From: Apiospora phragmitis
Lineage: Eukaryota > Ascomycota > Sordariomycetes > Amphisphaeriales > Apiosporaceae
Assembly: GCA_038363925.1 (NCBI GenBank)
Contig: JAQQWL010000007.1
Coordinates: forward strand, 1,054,001 to 1,118,000
Reading direction: 5' to 3'
DNA length: 64,000 nucleotides
The translations under genes were made by a program, and so were the position numbers. Under the pieces are notes generated by a model. The model had not been told where the DNA came from, searched no databases, and was given only the letters and a program-made list of their open reading frames with translations. Below are positions 36,860 to 47,646 of the stretch, one piece after another (the first letter of the stretch is position 1; each line of letters starts with the position of its first letter).

Positions 36860-38232
36860 ATATGTCTTCTGCCAAAGAAAACGCTTCTATCCTTGGCGTG
36901 GCCGAGGATGTCCTGGAGAAGACCACGACTACACCAAATGCCTCCAGTCCAATAATGCTGCAAACCCTACCTTTTCCACCAAGTCCGCTGCTCCCTCGAG
37001 CACAGCAGAGTATCGACAGCGCCAGGGCAGTATGAGAGACACACTCGGGGGCCTGCAACGCCTCGTCTAGGGGCCGAGATCTTCTACCGTCACTACCATA
37101 TGCGTGGTTACGAGCTCGCCGCCTTCCAAGTGGCTCACGACTCCGGTTTCTTCATGCTCATCCCGGTGGAAGGGAAGACCTCACTCGAGGAGCTCGCCAA
37201 GCAAGCCAGCAAGGATCGAACTGAACGCATCATTCGCATCCTGATCACCTATCACTTCTTCGCGGAGCGCAGGCCGGGCTTCGTCTCCACGGCGCCTTAT
37301 CCTTTGCTCCCCTCGATGAAGAGATGCAGTCTGGCAGTCGACGGTGCCTTGCGGTCTTGTGGGGGGCATCCATACCAGAGCACTGGAACTGGGCAGACAG
37401 CGGAGCAGCTGATCGTGCCCATCTTCATTGCTGATCAGGTTCGATGAGATGGTCAAGGCGGCCGTGGAGACGAGCGGAGCCCTGCGAGCGCACCCGGCCA
37501 AGTATGGAAGCATCCACTTGCCCTTCTTTGCAAAGCACAGAGCGTCCATTTCCCAGTACTACGCCAAGTATCCCGAGCAAGCTGGCTGGGTTGCAAATGC
37601 GATGGCTGGTTGGCGATGGCTGGTTGACAGGAAAGATGCGTTATGCGTTCTCTACACCGCCTACACCGCCAGTCATGATGTGTACAGTGTGACTAATGAC
37701 AGCGAACAGTGGAGAACAGCGTCGCAGAGTTGGAAATTACAACTCCCCCTGGGCCAGACCGCAACGGCGGCGTCGAGGACATTGGCGTGGGCAGTGGCCA
37801 TGTGGCTGGCCATGATCATCGCTCAGTGAGGCAGGCGATCACTTTTCTTTTACGATTGGAAGGAAAGTTGATGGAAAGAACGACCTCTGTTATGCCTTGT
37901 TTTTATTTGTCTGCTGGAATGTGCACGGGCGGATGATCTCGATACCCACCTTTTAAGCTGTTCCCCCGCCTGAAATTCGAGGTCCAGGAGGGCCAGAAGC
38001 TCTGACGGACGGCGTGCGCGACCGCATCAGCTTCAAGGAGGCCAACACACAATTGGGCCTTGGCGACGACATCGTGCTACCCGAACCGGGCACCGTCCCG
38101 CGATCCTGGGAGCGCGAGATGTGCCAGGCCGGTATGGTCATAATGGTCAGCTTTGGCGCCGAGCTGCACACCAAGGCCAAGTTCGAGGCCCTGTTGCAGT
38201 AGGCCGAGCCGAGGGAAGAGCTGCGCAAAGGT
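36860..38232 (+). pseudogene. Decayed SAM-dependent O-methyltransferase
   Basis: Scattered blocks of a fungal polyketide-type O-methyltransferase appear in order: an N-terminal helical part (YELAAFQVAHDSGFF, DRTERIIRILITYHFF), then SISQYYAKYPEQAGW and NAMAGW, the SAM motif DIGVGSGHVAG, then LTDGVRDRISF, and a C-terminal block VLPEPGTVPRSWEREM ... MVIMVSFGAE. Frames change repeatedly, there are stops within conserved blocks (for example TAG after FEALLQ at about 38200), and the part between the SAM motif and the C-terminal block, where the catalytic His would be, is largely missing. The damage goes beyond the single-base errors elsewhere, so I call a true pseudogene. It is the likely former tailoring enzyme of the adjacent PKS. 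Confidence 0.8.
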
Positions 38233-38534
38233 TCATGATAAGTGCGCGATCGGACTTCTCGAGTTCCATCTCGAACAATTGATCTGTCCCGGGTGAGGAC
38301 ACATGAACTCAATCACAGAATTATAGCATGGAGGCACAGAATCAATGGTCTTATTACCATTCTGAGGTCGGTCGCCAACAGGAATTCTTGATAAACACTT
38401 CACGCTATGCAGGTGGGATCTTGGCAAATTTGGAAGCTGAAAAAAAGCGCTGGTGAAGATACATGCTAGCCAATCCCATGCACTACCTTGTGATCACTAC
38501 ACCCCACACGACCTCGATGCATACATAGCAACAA
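38233..38534. other. Short spacer
   Basis: This is the interval between the methyltransferase relic and the convergent transporter 3' end. No gene is seen. Confidence 0.5.
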
Positions 38535-40291
38535 TCATCCGGTTTTCGATGTGGCATTGCCCACATGCTCCGTCACCACGCCCTCCGACTTGTGCTGCTC
38601 CTGGACGGCCCTCATGGCCTTGTCCAGGATTGTGGTCTCATACCTCTTGAAGTCTCGCACAGAGATCCGATTGGCGAAGAGCTCGTCTATCTCCTCCAAC
38701 GTCCTGTTTTTCGTCTCCGGGACACAGAGGTAGAAGAAGACGAGACAGAACAGATTGGATCCGGCCCAAATGTAAGCATACTTCGCACCCTGATATCACG
38801 ATGTCACTGTCAGCATTGAACCACCAAGTGACATACGCACTGTACAATGATTACTTCAAAAGACAATAACTTACCCAGTTCAAGTTCTCGGGGTTGATAA
38901 AGTAAGGCGAGCAGAAACCCGTCAGCCAGGCCAGCAAGTACCCCAACGAGGTGGCCGACCCAACAGTCCAGGCACGAAGCCGCGTGCTCACCATCTCGGT
39001 GGCGGCGGGGTACGACGCATTACCGACAAAGGCATTGTATGAGAACATGTAGAGGCCAGTAAAAGCGATCACCGAACCCCGGAGGGCGTCGCGGTTCGAC
39101 TGCGCCATCGCCGTCGTGGGCCCTACGGCCATGCCCAGCATGGCCAGAGCCTGGACCACGGCGCCGAACATGAGGATGGCGCGGCGCCCGCACAGGTGCC
39201 GCATCGCGTAGATGCCCAGGTTCACGCCGACGAAGCCCAGGCACGTGTTCATGACGGAGAACTTGAAGGCCTCGTCCACCGACAGGCCCGCCACGATCAT
39301 GAAGTAGGTCGCGTAGCTGATCATGAACCAGGAGCCCGAGCCGGCCTGGGTCGCGATGATGCCGTGGCAGAGGAGCGTACGTCGGAGGTCCGAGCCCCGG
39401 AACATGTCCAATGGCCCAATCGTCTGTCCGATCCGCTTTTCCTCCTCGATGCCTTCCACCATCTCCGCCCACTCGAGCTCCAGCTCCTCTGTCTCCAGGG
39501 AGTTGCCCCTGAGCGCCTCCAGGGACGCTCTGCCCGCTTTCAGGTCTCCCTTGTAGACAAGATATCTCGGCGACTCTGGCACAAAGAACAGGCCGATCGT
39601 AAGAAACACAGGGACAATGAACAAGGTCCCTAATGGGATCTGGTAGGAGCCTTTGTCCAACCTGCCCTTGGTGGCATTTGCCACCGCCGCGCCAATGATA
39701 CTCCCCACGTTGACCCATTCTGGGTAAAAAGATCCATCCATTAGCAAACACAGGGTCTTCTGAACTTTTGGATGATTATGACTTGCCGGAAAATAGCGCC
39801 ACAAAGACCGCCCTCAGCTGGAATGGCGCGACCTCGGCAGTGTAAATGTTGGAAAACGTGACAAGGAACCCATTCGCAACACCCAAAACCAACCGGCCCA
39901 CATAGACAGCGGCCTTGTTACTCGAGGCGACCTGAATGATGCAAGCGACAGCATTGAGGGCGCACGCAGCCCAGAGCGCCGATCGGCGGCCCCAGTAGTG
40001 CGCGAAGGCGCCCGCGCAAAGCGACGACAGGAACGCCCCCAGGGTCAACAGCGACCCGATGAGCTGCTGGAACGTGCCGCCGATGGCGTACCCTTTCGTC
40101 GCGACCGCGGAGGGGTCCTCGTACCCGAACACCTTCAGGAAGCCCGGCATCGCCTGCAGGCTCCCCACGATGACCGAGTCCAGGCCGTACTGCATGTTGG
40201 CCAGCGACACGATGATGCAGATGAGCAGGCAGCGCCGGTTCTCCCAGAGGGACGTATCCGGGAGCTTGGTGATGCGCGTCGTCACCGCCAT
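38535..40291 (-). CDS. MFS sugar-transporter-family protein
   Basis: This is a 534-residue, 12-helix major facilitator of the sugar porter family in the plasma membrane. Exons are 40291-39787, 39719-38875 and 38789-38535. Signatures are GRLVLGVANGFLVTF at the end of the N half, PESPRYLVYKGDLKAGRA in the central loop, and PETKNRTLEEIDELF after helix 12. Start is ATG 40291 (MAVTTRITKL); an in-frame upstream extension is open but lacks transporter character. The first intron (39786-39720) has a GC donor (TTCCG|GCAAGT) with a GCTAAT branch and ACCCAG acceptor; reading GT-AG only would truncate the protein after helix 4. It has no frameshift. Its position beside the PKS suggests either product/precursor traffic or a plain hexose or disaccharide transporter; its relatives are mostly sugar importers. 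Confidence 0.9.
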
Positions 40292-41277
40292 GGTTACTAC
40301 GGTACTGGTATTGGTCTTAGGGTCGGCGAGAAGAGGCCAGGTGGTGAAAGGTTGCCGGATACTTGGTGCACGAAGGGAGAAGGGGGATTGCCTGTTTATG
40401 AAAGGGTGGATGGTCGCACTACTATGCCCATCGGGAACGTCCATCCGTACTCCCGATATTGTTGGCATAGCTGCATAGACGAGACATGCATTCTCCAATT
40501 GAGGCCGGCAGATCTATCTTGGTTCACATCTACCCGCCCCTGTTCCCCGCATCACCCCCTTCGGTAGATGATTGCCAACTTGGGGTCAACCACATTGGTC
40601 ATTGCTGACAAAATTCCAAGAGATCCGCATCTACTGGGCATGCAGTCATCAACAATGGGGTGATCCGGGGCTTATTAGTACAAGGCAATGCCGCTATACG
40701 ATGGACGAGAAGCTGTGCTTTTTAGTTAGCCTTATGGTGTGGCGGCGAGTGAGACGTACTTTGCGGTTCTAATGGAATGATCGTATTAACAATTACTATC
40801 GATATTTAAAACTAGTCATGGGCGAGATGAAAAAGGGTTAGTCAAAATATGTAGGAGCTACCCCTATTTGACCTTCGGATGCCCGTGTCAAATAGGGGTA
40901 GATCGTAAAGTCTTTTGTAATTGGAACTAAAGTAAGTAATTACAGTTCAGTAATATTAAATCCGAAGAGTATTTGAATCATTATTATGCATTAATGCAGG
41001 CTCATAAGCCGCTGCTCAGTACATCCTTACCTCTGCAACGGTCTATTAACCATGCAAAACAAACTAAAAACAAAAACCAACTCCCGTCTATGCTTCTCCC
41101 AAAACTCCCAAAACTCCAAAAGTGGTAGAGATATAACTCATCAACCGGAGACTCTCGACCTCCGATAGCAGAGAATGCAGGCTACGATAGATAACAAAGC
41201 AAATAGCGAGATAGCAAATGCCAAGGTATGATATAGCAAGAAGGAGAAAGAATTCATAAGCAAAGAAGTGATGGCAC
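40292..41277. other. AT-rich 1-kb spacer
   Basis: No gene is supported. It contains the perfect inverted repeat listed separately and an A-rich region around 41040-41110 close to the RING gene 3' end. Confidence 0.5.
40858..40901. repeat. Perfect 15-bp inverted repeat, 14-nt loop
   Basis: CTACCCCTATTTGAC at 40858-40872 is exactly mirrored by GTCAAATAGGGGTAG at 40887-40901, with a 14-nt loop (CTTCGGATGCCCGT). No T-run follows. It could be a binding palindrome, a transcript hairpin or the remains of a small mobile element. Confidence 0.9.
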
Positions 41278-42186
41278 TTACCAGGCCGTATGCTCCGTCA
41301 TGACCTCCTCGTACCCGACGTCGAGCCTGCAGCGCTCAAACGCCCTCTTGGCCTTCTTCAACGCAGCCTGGGCCTCGCCGCTCTCGGGCAGCTGCTCCGC
41401 CTCCTTGCTCACCTGGACATAGCGCTCCGCGAGCCCGGCCATCTTGTCGCGGGCGCGGCGCTCGCGTTTGCGAGCAGAACAAGGGTCGCAGGCGGCCGCA
41501 ATCTTGCCGCCCTCGGGCCGGGTCGAGGGCAGGGACGCGATGGTGGCGTGGGTGAGGGGCCGGTACGGGACAGGGTGCTCGCACCCGGGCCGCCGGTGCA
41601 CTTCGCGGCAGAAGGGGCAGCCGTCGTGCTCCTTGAGCCACGCACTCATGCACGAGGTGCAGGCCACGTGGGTGCAGGGCAGGATGGCCGGCATCGTGTC
41701 CTCCGACTCGACGTAGTCGAAGTCGCCCGGCTGCGGCGTGTCGGCGTCGTCGTCGTCGGGGGAGGTGAGCTTCAGTGTCGTCACTAGGCAGATCTGACAG
41801 GTCAGCTTGGGCTTGTCGATCAGGAAGGTGATCTTGGGCGAGGGCACGTAGGACTCCTCCTCCGCGTACTGCCGGCTTCCGCGAGGCTCTTCTTTGAGCA
41901 GGTTGCGTACCGCGCGGCGCATCGTGGAGCTGTTGCCCGGTGGTGAGAGCGGGAACTGGCGCCGGTCCTCCAACAACAAATGGGGGCGATGGCAGGCTTC
42001 GCGGCCCGAATGGGAGCTGCTGTGACCCGATCGACGTTCACTCCTCGTAGCTGACAATGACGACGGTCTAGAAGAGCGGCGAGATTGTGTCCTGTCGCGG
42101 TAGTCGGCGATGGCGTTTGACAAGCTGCTTCTTTCTGGAGTATCTAAATCCTCTCCAGGCGAAGCAGGACGACTCGAAATCATCAC
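41278..42186 (-). CDS. RING-finger protein, probable E3 ubiquitin ligase
   Basis: This is a 302-residue protein with a Ser/Arg-rich N-terminal third and a C3HC4-type RING in the middle: CQIC, then after an acidic insert with DDDDADTPQPGD, LPCTHVACTSCM and GCPFC. A second Cys pair (CDPCSARKRERRARDK) precedes a C-terminal coiled coil (AERYVQVSKEAEQLPE). It would recruit an E2 and ubiquitylate an unknown target. The stop TAA is part of a perfect donor (CTG|GTAAGT) just after TEHTAW, so a further 3' exon is possible and the last residues are provisional. No signal peptide or membrane helix is seen. Confidence 0.8.
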   Translation of the reverse strand: MMISSRPASPGEDLDTPERSSLSNAIADYRDRTQSRRSSRPSSLSATRSERRSGHSSSHSGREACHRPHLLLEDRRQFPLSPPGNSSTMRRAVRNLLKEEPRGSRQYAEEESYVPSPKITFLIDKPKLTCQICLVTTLKLTSPDDDDADTPQPGDFDYVESEDTMPAILPCTHVACTSCMSAWLKEHDGCPFCREVHRRPGCEHPVPYRPLTHATIASLPSTRPEGGKIAAACDPCSARKRERRARDKMAGLAERYVQVSKEAEQLPESGEAQAALKKAKRAFERCRLDVGYEEVMTEHTAW

Positions 42187-43028
42187 TGTCCGAAACTCAC
42201 CAAGATAAGTTGCTCTTCAGTCAAACTCCAGAAGACTACCTGGGCTTCGGGATCTCTCACTCATTGTGGGGGATTCGGGTTTCTTAAACTTGATTTTTCC
42301 TAAAATGCTACCGTTCTTTCCGATCAGCACCCTGTCGTACACCATTGTGTCAGGGGGGGCTCCCTTACCTTATTGTTGTTGGGTTTTGCGCTGTTGCAGA
42401 TATGACGATGTAAAGGATGATTTTGTGATGCTTATCAATATTTCTTCGAGTCGAAAGGGTTAGGCTTTATATAGAAATTTGTCTCGGGGCTCAGAATAGA
42501 CATTAGTATTGTTTGGCAACAACAGCCGTGTCCTGCATTGTTGCACTCGCTTTGTTCCTATGACATTGTCCCCTTTGTTGCGGATGAAGTGTTCTAGATC
42601 TACTAGCCACAGAGCAGGACTATGTAAGATTTACCCACCACGGACCTCTGTATGGAACATCATGAAAGCCCAGTGCCGTTGGGGGTGTCGGAATAGCCTC
42701 ACCGACTCTTTACATGGTTTTACTGACCAAGACAAGGCACGTCCTAGAATGAATCTCGGTAAAAATGCTCGACATAATCAGGTTCATTCATAATAGCAAG
42801 ACAGCATTTTCGCTTCTAGAAGTGACGAAGGAGGTGATCGAAGATCCCTAGCGTAACAATAATACATCTCTGTGACGCAGTCAAGGCATCCAGCAAAACC
42901 TCCTGCATTCAGGATGCGAATACCAAAGGACTTGGTGATCCTTTCCATCTCACACAACTTCTCTCAGATTCGTTCCGGGCAGAGCAGACCCAGAGATCAG
43001 GAAGTTTTCCGGCATGGCAGGCCACCCG
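42187..43028. other. Spacer
   Basis: These 0.84 kb hold the upstream region of the RING gene and the 3' side of the SUMO-like gene. No supported gene. Confidence 0.5.
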
Positions 43029-43482
43029 TCACCATTGGAGCACGTCAACAACTTCGTCGTCCTTCAATTCGAGCTGCAGACACAATTTGGAGTTAGAAAA
43101 TACAGTGTTTCCCAAATAACTCGTTCATGGGGTTGGAGTGGTCTCATACCGATTCGGGTGTATCCGTGCGGTTGATTCTTGATCCGTCATGGGTAACGAA
43201 GCGCAAGTTGTCAAAGTTGGCTTGGATGGAGTTGGCATAATTGTGCAAATGTGCCAACATGGTCTCATTCCGCTTGAACTTCCAGACCGACTGTTTCTGG
43301 AATTTTGAATTCTCTCTCAGTCTGATTGTGATCATGCTGTCGTCCTCATTTTTGTTTTGGTCGGTGCCATTGTCTTGTTCGTTGCCAGCCGCACTTCCAC
43401 TAGCTGCACCAGAGCCGGAAGCTTTGCAGCGCTGCTCTGATTTGATTCGCTCCATGAAGTGATCGGCTCGCTCGCCAGCCAT
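43029..43482 (-). CDS. SUMO-like (ubiquitin-fold) protein without C-terminal diglycine
   Basis: The model has two exons, 43482-43150 and 43073-43029, with a 76-nt intron (GTATGA...CTGCAG) in phase 0, giving 125 residues. After a Ser/Gly/Asn-rich N terminus, the beta-grasp part matches SUMO: ITIRLRENSKFQKQSVWKFK, MLAHLHNYANS, NLRFVTHDGSRINRTDTPES, and, across the intron, LELKDDEVVDVLQW. The last block corresponds to the SUMO stretch 'TPEDLEMEDEDTIDV'. SUMO continues for several residues to a GG that is conjugated; here a stop follows QW. It therefore cannot be conjugated as written and more likely resembles a SUMO-like domain that docks on E2 or targets (Rad60/Esc2-like), or a diverged relative of SUMO. 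A single-base error near the stop cannot be excluded. Confidence 0.78.
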
Positions 43483-44240
43483 TTTGGTAAGATTCTGATG
43501 TAGCGTTGAAGTTGGTGTGTGTGCAGACTGGGAATGAAGAATTTGAGAGCGTTGAAGTCAAGGCCGATGAAGCAGCACTTGGTAGGGTGGGATTTGTGTG
43601 AAAGTGCTGGTTGTTGGAAGGCACAACAATGTGAGGTCAAAAGTTGAAATCAATAATTTGAATGGTCCACCTGATATGCTGGGTATGTTCGTCTTAGTTA
43701 GGAGATACGTGAGTATCAGAACCAGATGAATATTTTGTCACTACGCATCAACACATGTGGGTTCCTTATGGTCTCTTGGGTGACTCCAAATTTGTTGAAG
43801 CATACCGTATGTCTCGGTAAATTAACAGGCCTACTTTGAACAGTTGTTTGGATTTAAGGATAGGTACCTCCGTGTTTGCTGCTGTTGACCCGCTCTCGTT
43901 TCCTGATTGCTCCTTCCAGTTTCTGATATATGATCCCAGCTCTTTGTACTAGGTATGAAGATAAACATTTGCTACGCATACAGCCACTACATAAGTATAA
44001 TTCAAAAATCCAGATAAGATTTTGATCGGCTGAATGGAAATTAGTTGTTTTTAGTATAGATGAAGAAAGGACACTTGGTTGGATAAAGCAAGTCACGATA
44101 TTCTCTAAATTTCCAAGAGAACAAATATAGCTGCCCTAAAATGCGACAGAATATTATAACTAAGCTGTGATTAAAAGGGATTATGAAATTGTAGTTGTGT
44201 TTCCGTGGCTGCGTAAAGTAGGTAATACTGATTGATCTTC
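43483..44240. other. AT-rich spacer
   Basis: No gene is supported. The 43860-44230 part is markedly AT-rich. Confidence 0.5.
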
Positions 44241-44380
44241 TTACTTGCATAACTTGAACTCCTTAGGCACGCTCTTCTAGAATAAGCCTTGCGGATTGTA
44301 CTTCCTGCTCACATCCTGTAGGAAATTCTTGTTTTCCTTCCCATACCCGTTAATAGGGGTCCTGCGAGGACGCCGTATAA
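44241..44380 (-). pseudogene. Relic of an FAD-linked oxidoreductase C terminus (BBE domain)
   Basis: The minus strand reads NGYGKENKNFLQDVSRKYN then PQGLF, the family's C-terminal signature (FLxxVxxKYDPxGLFQ). An in-frame TAG at 44279-44277 sits where the family has Gln, and the tail KSVPKEFKLCK follows. An extra T lies before the block. No FAD-binding N-terminal half is found upstream. CAG to TAG is the kind of C-to-T change produced by repeat-induced point mutation, though one site proves nothing. Confidence 0.65.
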
Positions 44381-44910
44381 TCACTCACGGAGCCGCTATA
44401 CAAAATGATTTCACCTCGGCTTCTTGTAGATTCCTCCGATATGAGCCTAAGGAGCTGCTGTAGTTATTTGTGCCTGGATGGGGATATCTGGTGGCCGAGA
44501 ATCTGATACTGAGGATTCTATGTGGTAAAAGCACAGAACGGGATAGGGTGCTCTCACGCATCTCCAGGCATGGTCTACAACACCCTCGAACAGGGTCTTC
44601 TGCACCGACGTTCCGCAGCTAGCCATGTAACACAGCCAAGACGAGCTCATAATTCAGACCGATGGCCAGTTTAGGAACACCACCATACCTGGATTGGAGA
44701 TCGCAGAATCACGAGGCTTCGGCGATTTCGGAGTAGCGAATGGAGCAGAACAAGATGGCTTCTGGTAGGGTTCCAACCTCCAAACTAGAACTTACATATG
44801 AAGGGAGTGATTGGCAACCCCGTATACAGGCCTCGCCTTCCGTACTTCTACTTGTTACTCTAGATCGGTAGATCAGGAGTGACAACGATGCCAACAATCA
44901 CGCGGATGCT
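44381..44910. other. Spacer with unassigned decayed sequence
   Basis: Short frames lie on both strands between two gene relics. Some of this is probably degraded remnant of either one, but I could not align it. Confidence 0.35.
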
Positions 44911-45144
44911 GCAAATGAACGCCTCGGCTGTATCGTCATTTTGTTCGCTATTATCCGCGACAACCTCAATGCTTCCGACGAGAACATACCTGAGTTGACC
45001 TGGGTCACGGTATGGACCAGTATCGAGTCCAGTGTTGCCGTGATGGCTATGCCTCTAACCGGCTTCATACTGCTTCTCACGAGACAGAAGCAGAACCCCA
45101 GCCCGGAAGCCTCGACGCAAGCGACGAATTTCAAGAACCAATGA
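44911..45144 (+). pseudogene. Relic of a fungal rhodopsin-like membrane protein (last exon)
   Basis: The frame reads CIVILFAIIRDNLNASDENI, then TWVTVWTSIESSVAV, the highly typical helix-6/7 segment of the fungal PF20684 family, followed by a TGFILLLTRQKQ tail and stop. The preceding five helices are absent. It overlaps no intact gene and lies next to the FAD-oxidase relic, so this is a gene graveyard. Confidence 0.6.
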
Positions 45145-45949
45145 TAGGGGTTCGTCAGAGTAGGAAGTGGCCCTATGGAATTTGAAGGTGGGATATGTAA
45201 TAGGAGCGGATGGTGGGCATAGCATTTCAGGATGAAAGGGTGCTGCTTTTCGGGTAGGTGGTATGAGGGTAGCAGCTCGGAAGTCAATTATCGATACCTA
45301 CCTAGCAATGTCGGGCCCAGTAGCTAGGGACGGCGACATTGAACAAGAGTTGACTAATCCAAGACGATGCATGTGATGTCTTCCGAGCCCATCAACCTCC
45401 TAATAAGTAAATTGAATGCGCAAAAGGCTCCGACTGTGCTATTACAAGTGGTGGGCGATTCGCAAGCTTCGCCGACTAACCATAGGTACTACCTCACATT
45501 GGATTGGCCGTAGAGAGAGAAGCGTTATTGCCGACCGGCGCTATTTTCAAAACATGGGTATCATCGGGAGCGACCCCTTATGGATAACATACTCATGTTC
45601 AACTTGATGATCACCCAAATCACAAGCACTGGCTTTTGATTAGGAAATATAACCGAAATAGGGGATTTATTAGCCCTGTCGTTTTAAGCTCCTGAGCGCT
45701 GGGGCGGGAGGGATTTCGCCCCATTGAGATAAGATAACGATTTTGGTGGGGGAGGGGTTGCAAAGTCCTGTAGGTTAGAAATCGCGAAAATAATTTCAGC
45801 TTTGGTGACTCAGGCAGGCACAGTAGACATAGGCGCAGTAGACGTCACCACCTCTAGCCGAAGCCAAAATGCTTCAAAACTACCGACGGTCTATCATAGA
45901 AAACTTCTCGCTGTCCGCAACATTGTCTAGGCATTTGTCTTCTGGCAGC
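45145..45949. other. Spacer and RIO1 leader
   Basis: No independent gene is seen. From 45869 a frame open to the RIO1 start would add 27 residues, but the sequence looks like leader. Confidence 0.5.
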
Positions 45950-47646
45950 ATGGCGGAACGGTCGAACACACCTGCTCCTCCGGAGGCGTCTGCGACACCT
46001 GAACAAGAACCATCGCATGCCGCCACAGAAGGCCAAGAGGCTCCGGAAACCGTTGCTTCACAACCCGCAGAATCTGCAGACTACGACGACGAGGACGAAG
46101 ACAGCTTGGACGATGTTTTCGAGGACGACGACTTTGACTACGACGACGACCTATCCGACCCATCCAAGAACTACAATCGCCAGCGGCAGGCTCAAGATGG
46201 AGGAGCTGCGCTACCGAAGTCCAACCAACAGAAACCTTCAGCCAATACCATGGCGAATGTCGACGACCAAATATCTACGCTATCGAAACATGCGGCCAAG
46301 ATTAGGCTTGACGACGTGAAGGGCGAGCAAAGCAGAGAGAAGGACAAGGCCGACCGGGCCACGAGCGAACAGGTTCTGGATCAAAGAACTCGAATGATTT
46401 TGCTCCAAATGATTAACAGGGGCTTCGTGAGCGAGGTACATGGCGCAATCAGCACTGGAAAAGAGGCCAATGTCTATGGCGCCGTCGCATACCCGACCTC
46501 GACGGGCCTCCTGTGCAACGTGCCATCAAGGTCTACAAGACCGCCATCCTTAGCTTCAAGGACCGAGAGCGATACATCACAGGCGAACACCGCTTCAAGT
46601 CCGGTGCTGAGAAAGGTAACAGTCGCAAGATGGTCAAGCTATGGGCAGAGAAAGAGTTCAGGAACCTGCGCCGTCTACATGCTGCCGGCATCAAGTGCCC
46701 GGAGCCCATACAGCTGAAGCTTCACGTTCTTGTCATGGAGCTGCTAGGCGACCGAAGAGGCTACGCCTACCCCAGATTACGCGATGCTGCTATCTCAAGT
46801 GAGGACGCCGAAGAGGTGTGGAGATCCCTGTACATCCAATTACTGGGAATCATGCGACGGATGTACCAGGTGTGTAAGCTGGTGCACGCGGATCTTAGCG
46901 AATACAACATTCTCTACAATGACCGCCAGCTCTATGTCATTGATGTGTCACAGAGTGTTGAGCACGACCATCCTCGCTCTCTTGAGTTCTTACGAATGGA
47001 CATCAAGAACACGGGAGACTTCTTCCGGCGAGAAGGTGTCGACACTTTGTCCGATAGAGCTGTCTTTGATTTCGTCACCGCCTCTGAAGGCGCTGTTGAG
47101 GAGCCGGCTCTGAGTGAAGCTGTAGAGAAACTGTACGAAACCCGACCGGTTACAGGAAACCATGAGGGAGCTCTGGCAGAACAGGAGGTCGATAATGAGG
47201 TGTTCCGAAACCAATATATCCCACAGACCCTGGAGCAGGTGTATGATATTGAGAAGGATGCCCAAAAGATCGGTTCTGGTGAAGGAGACAAGCTAGTCTA
47301 TAGAAACCTTCTAGCGGACCAAGCGGTTCTATTGAAACAAGACGAAGACGCCCAAGGAGAGGATGGCGAGACTGGCACCTCCGATGAGGAATCAGGAGAC
47401 GGTGCGGTACTGGATAGTGAGGATGAGAGTCGCTTTGACAAAGGCAGACCTCGTGGCAAGAGGTTCGTCGACAAGGACGAGAAGAAGGTATGTTCCCGAA
47501 TCGATCCTACAACGCCATTGGATGCTAACATTGGACAGGAACACAAGCAAGCGGTCAAAGAAGAGAAGCGAGAGAAGCGCAAGGAGAAGATGCCGAAGCA
47601 ACTGAAGAAGAAGCTGGTATCGTCGACGTCACGCAAAAAGCATTAG
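45950..47646 (+). CDS. RIO1: Atypical protein kinase RIO1 (one frameshift)
   Basis: RIO1 is an atypical Ser/Thr kinase/ATPase needed for final maturation of the 40S ribosomal subunit. The acidic N terminus ([18 protein letters not shown]) is followed by the RIO core: [12 protein letters not shown] (ATP-binding loop), [19 protein letters not shown], the catalytic loop [12 protein letters not shown] and the metal-binding segment [19 protein letters not shown]. The tail is acidic then Lys-rich, ending [13 protein letters not shown] 51-nt intron (47488-47538, GTATGT, GCTAAC, ACAG) leaves the frame open and is easily missed. One base is missing in the CCC run at 46491-46494; restoring it gives [15 protein letters not shown] and exactly 549 codons. 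RIO1 is essential in yeast, so this break is most likely a sequence error. Start is ATG 45950 (MAERSN). Confidence 0.93.

Noticed and set aside
44447..44650. Minus-strand 67-codon frame as an upstream exon of the FAD-oxidase relic
   Set aside because: I could not align it to the family; kept as unassigned sequence.
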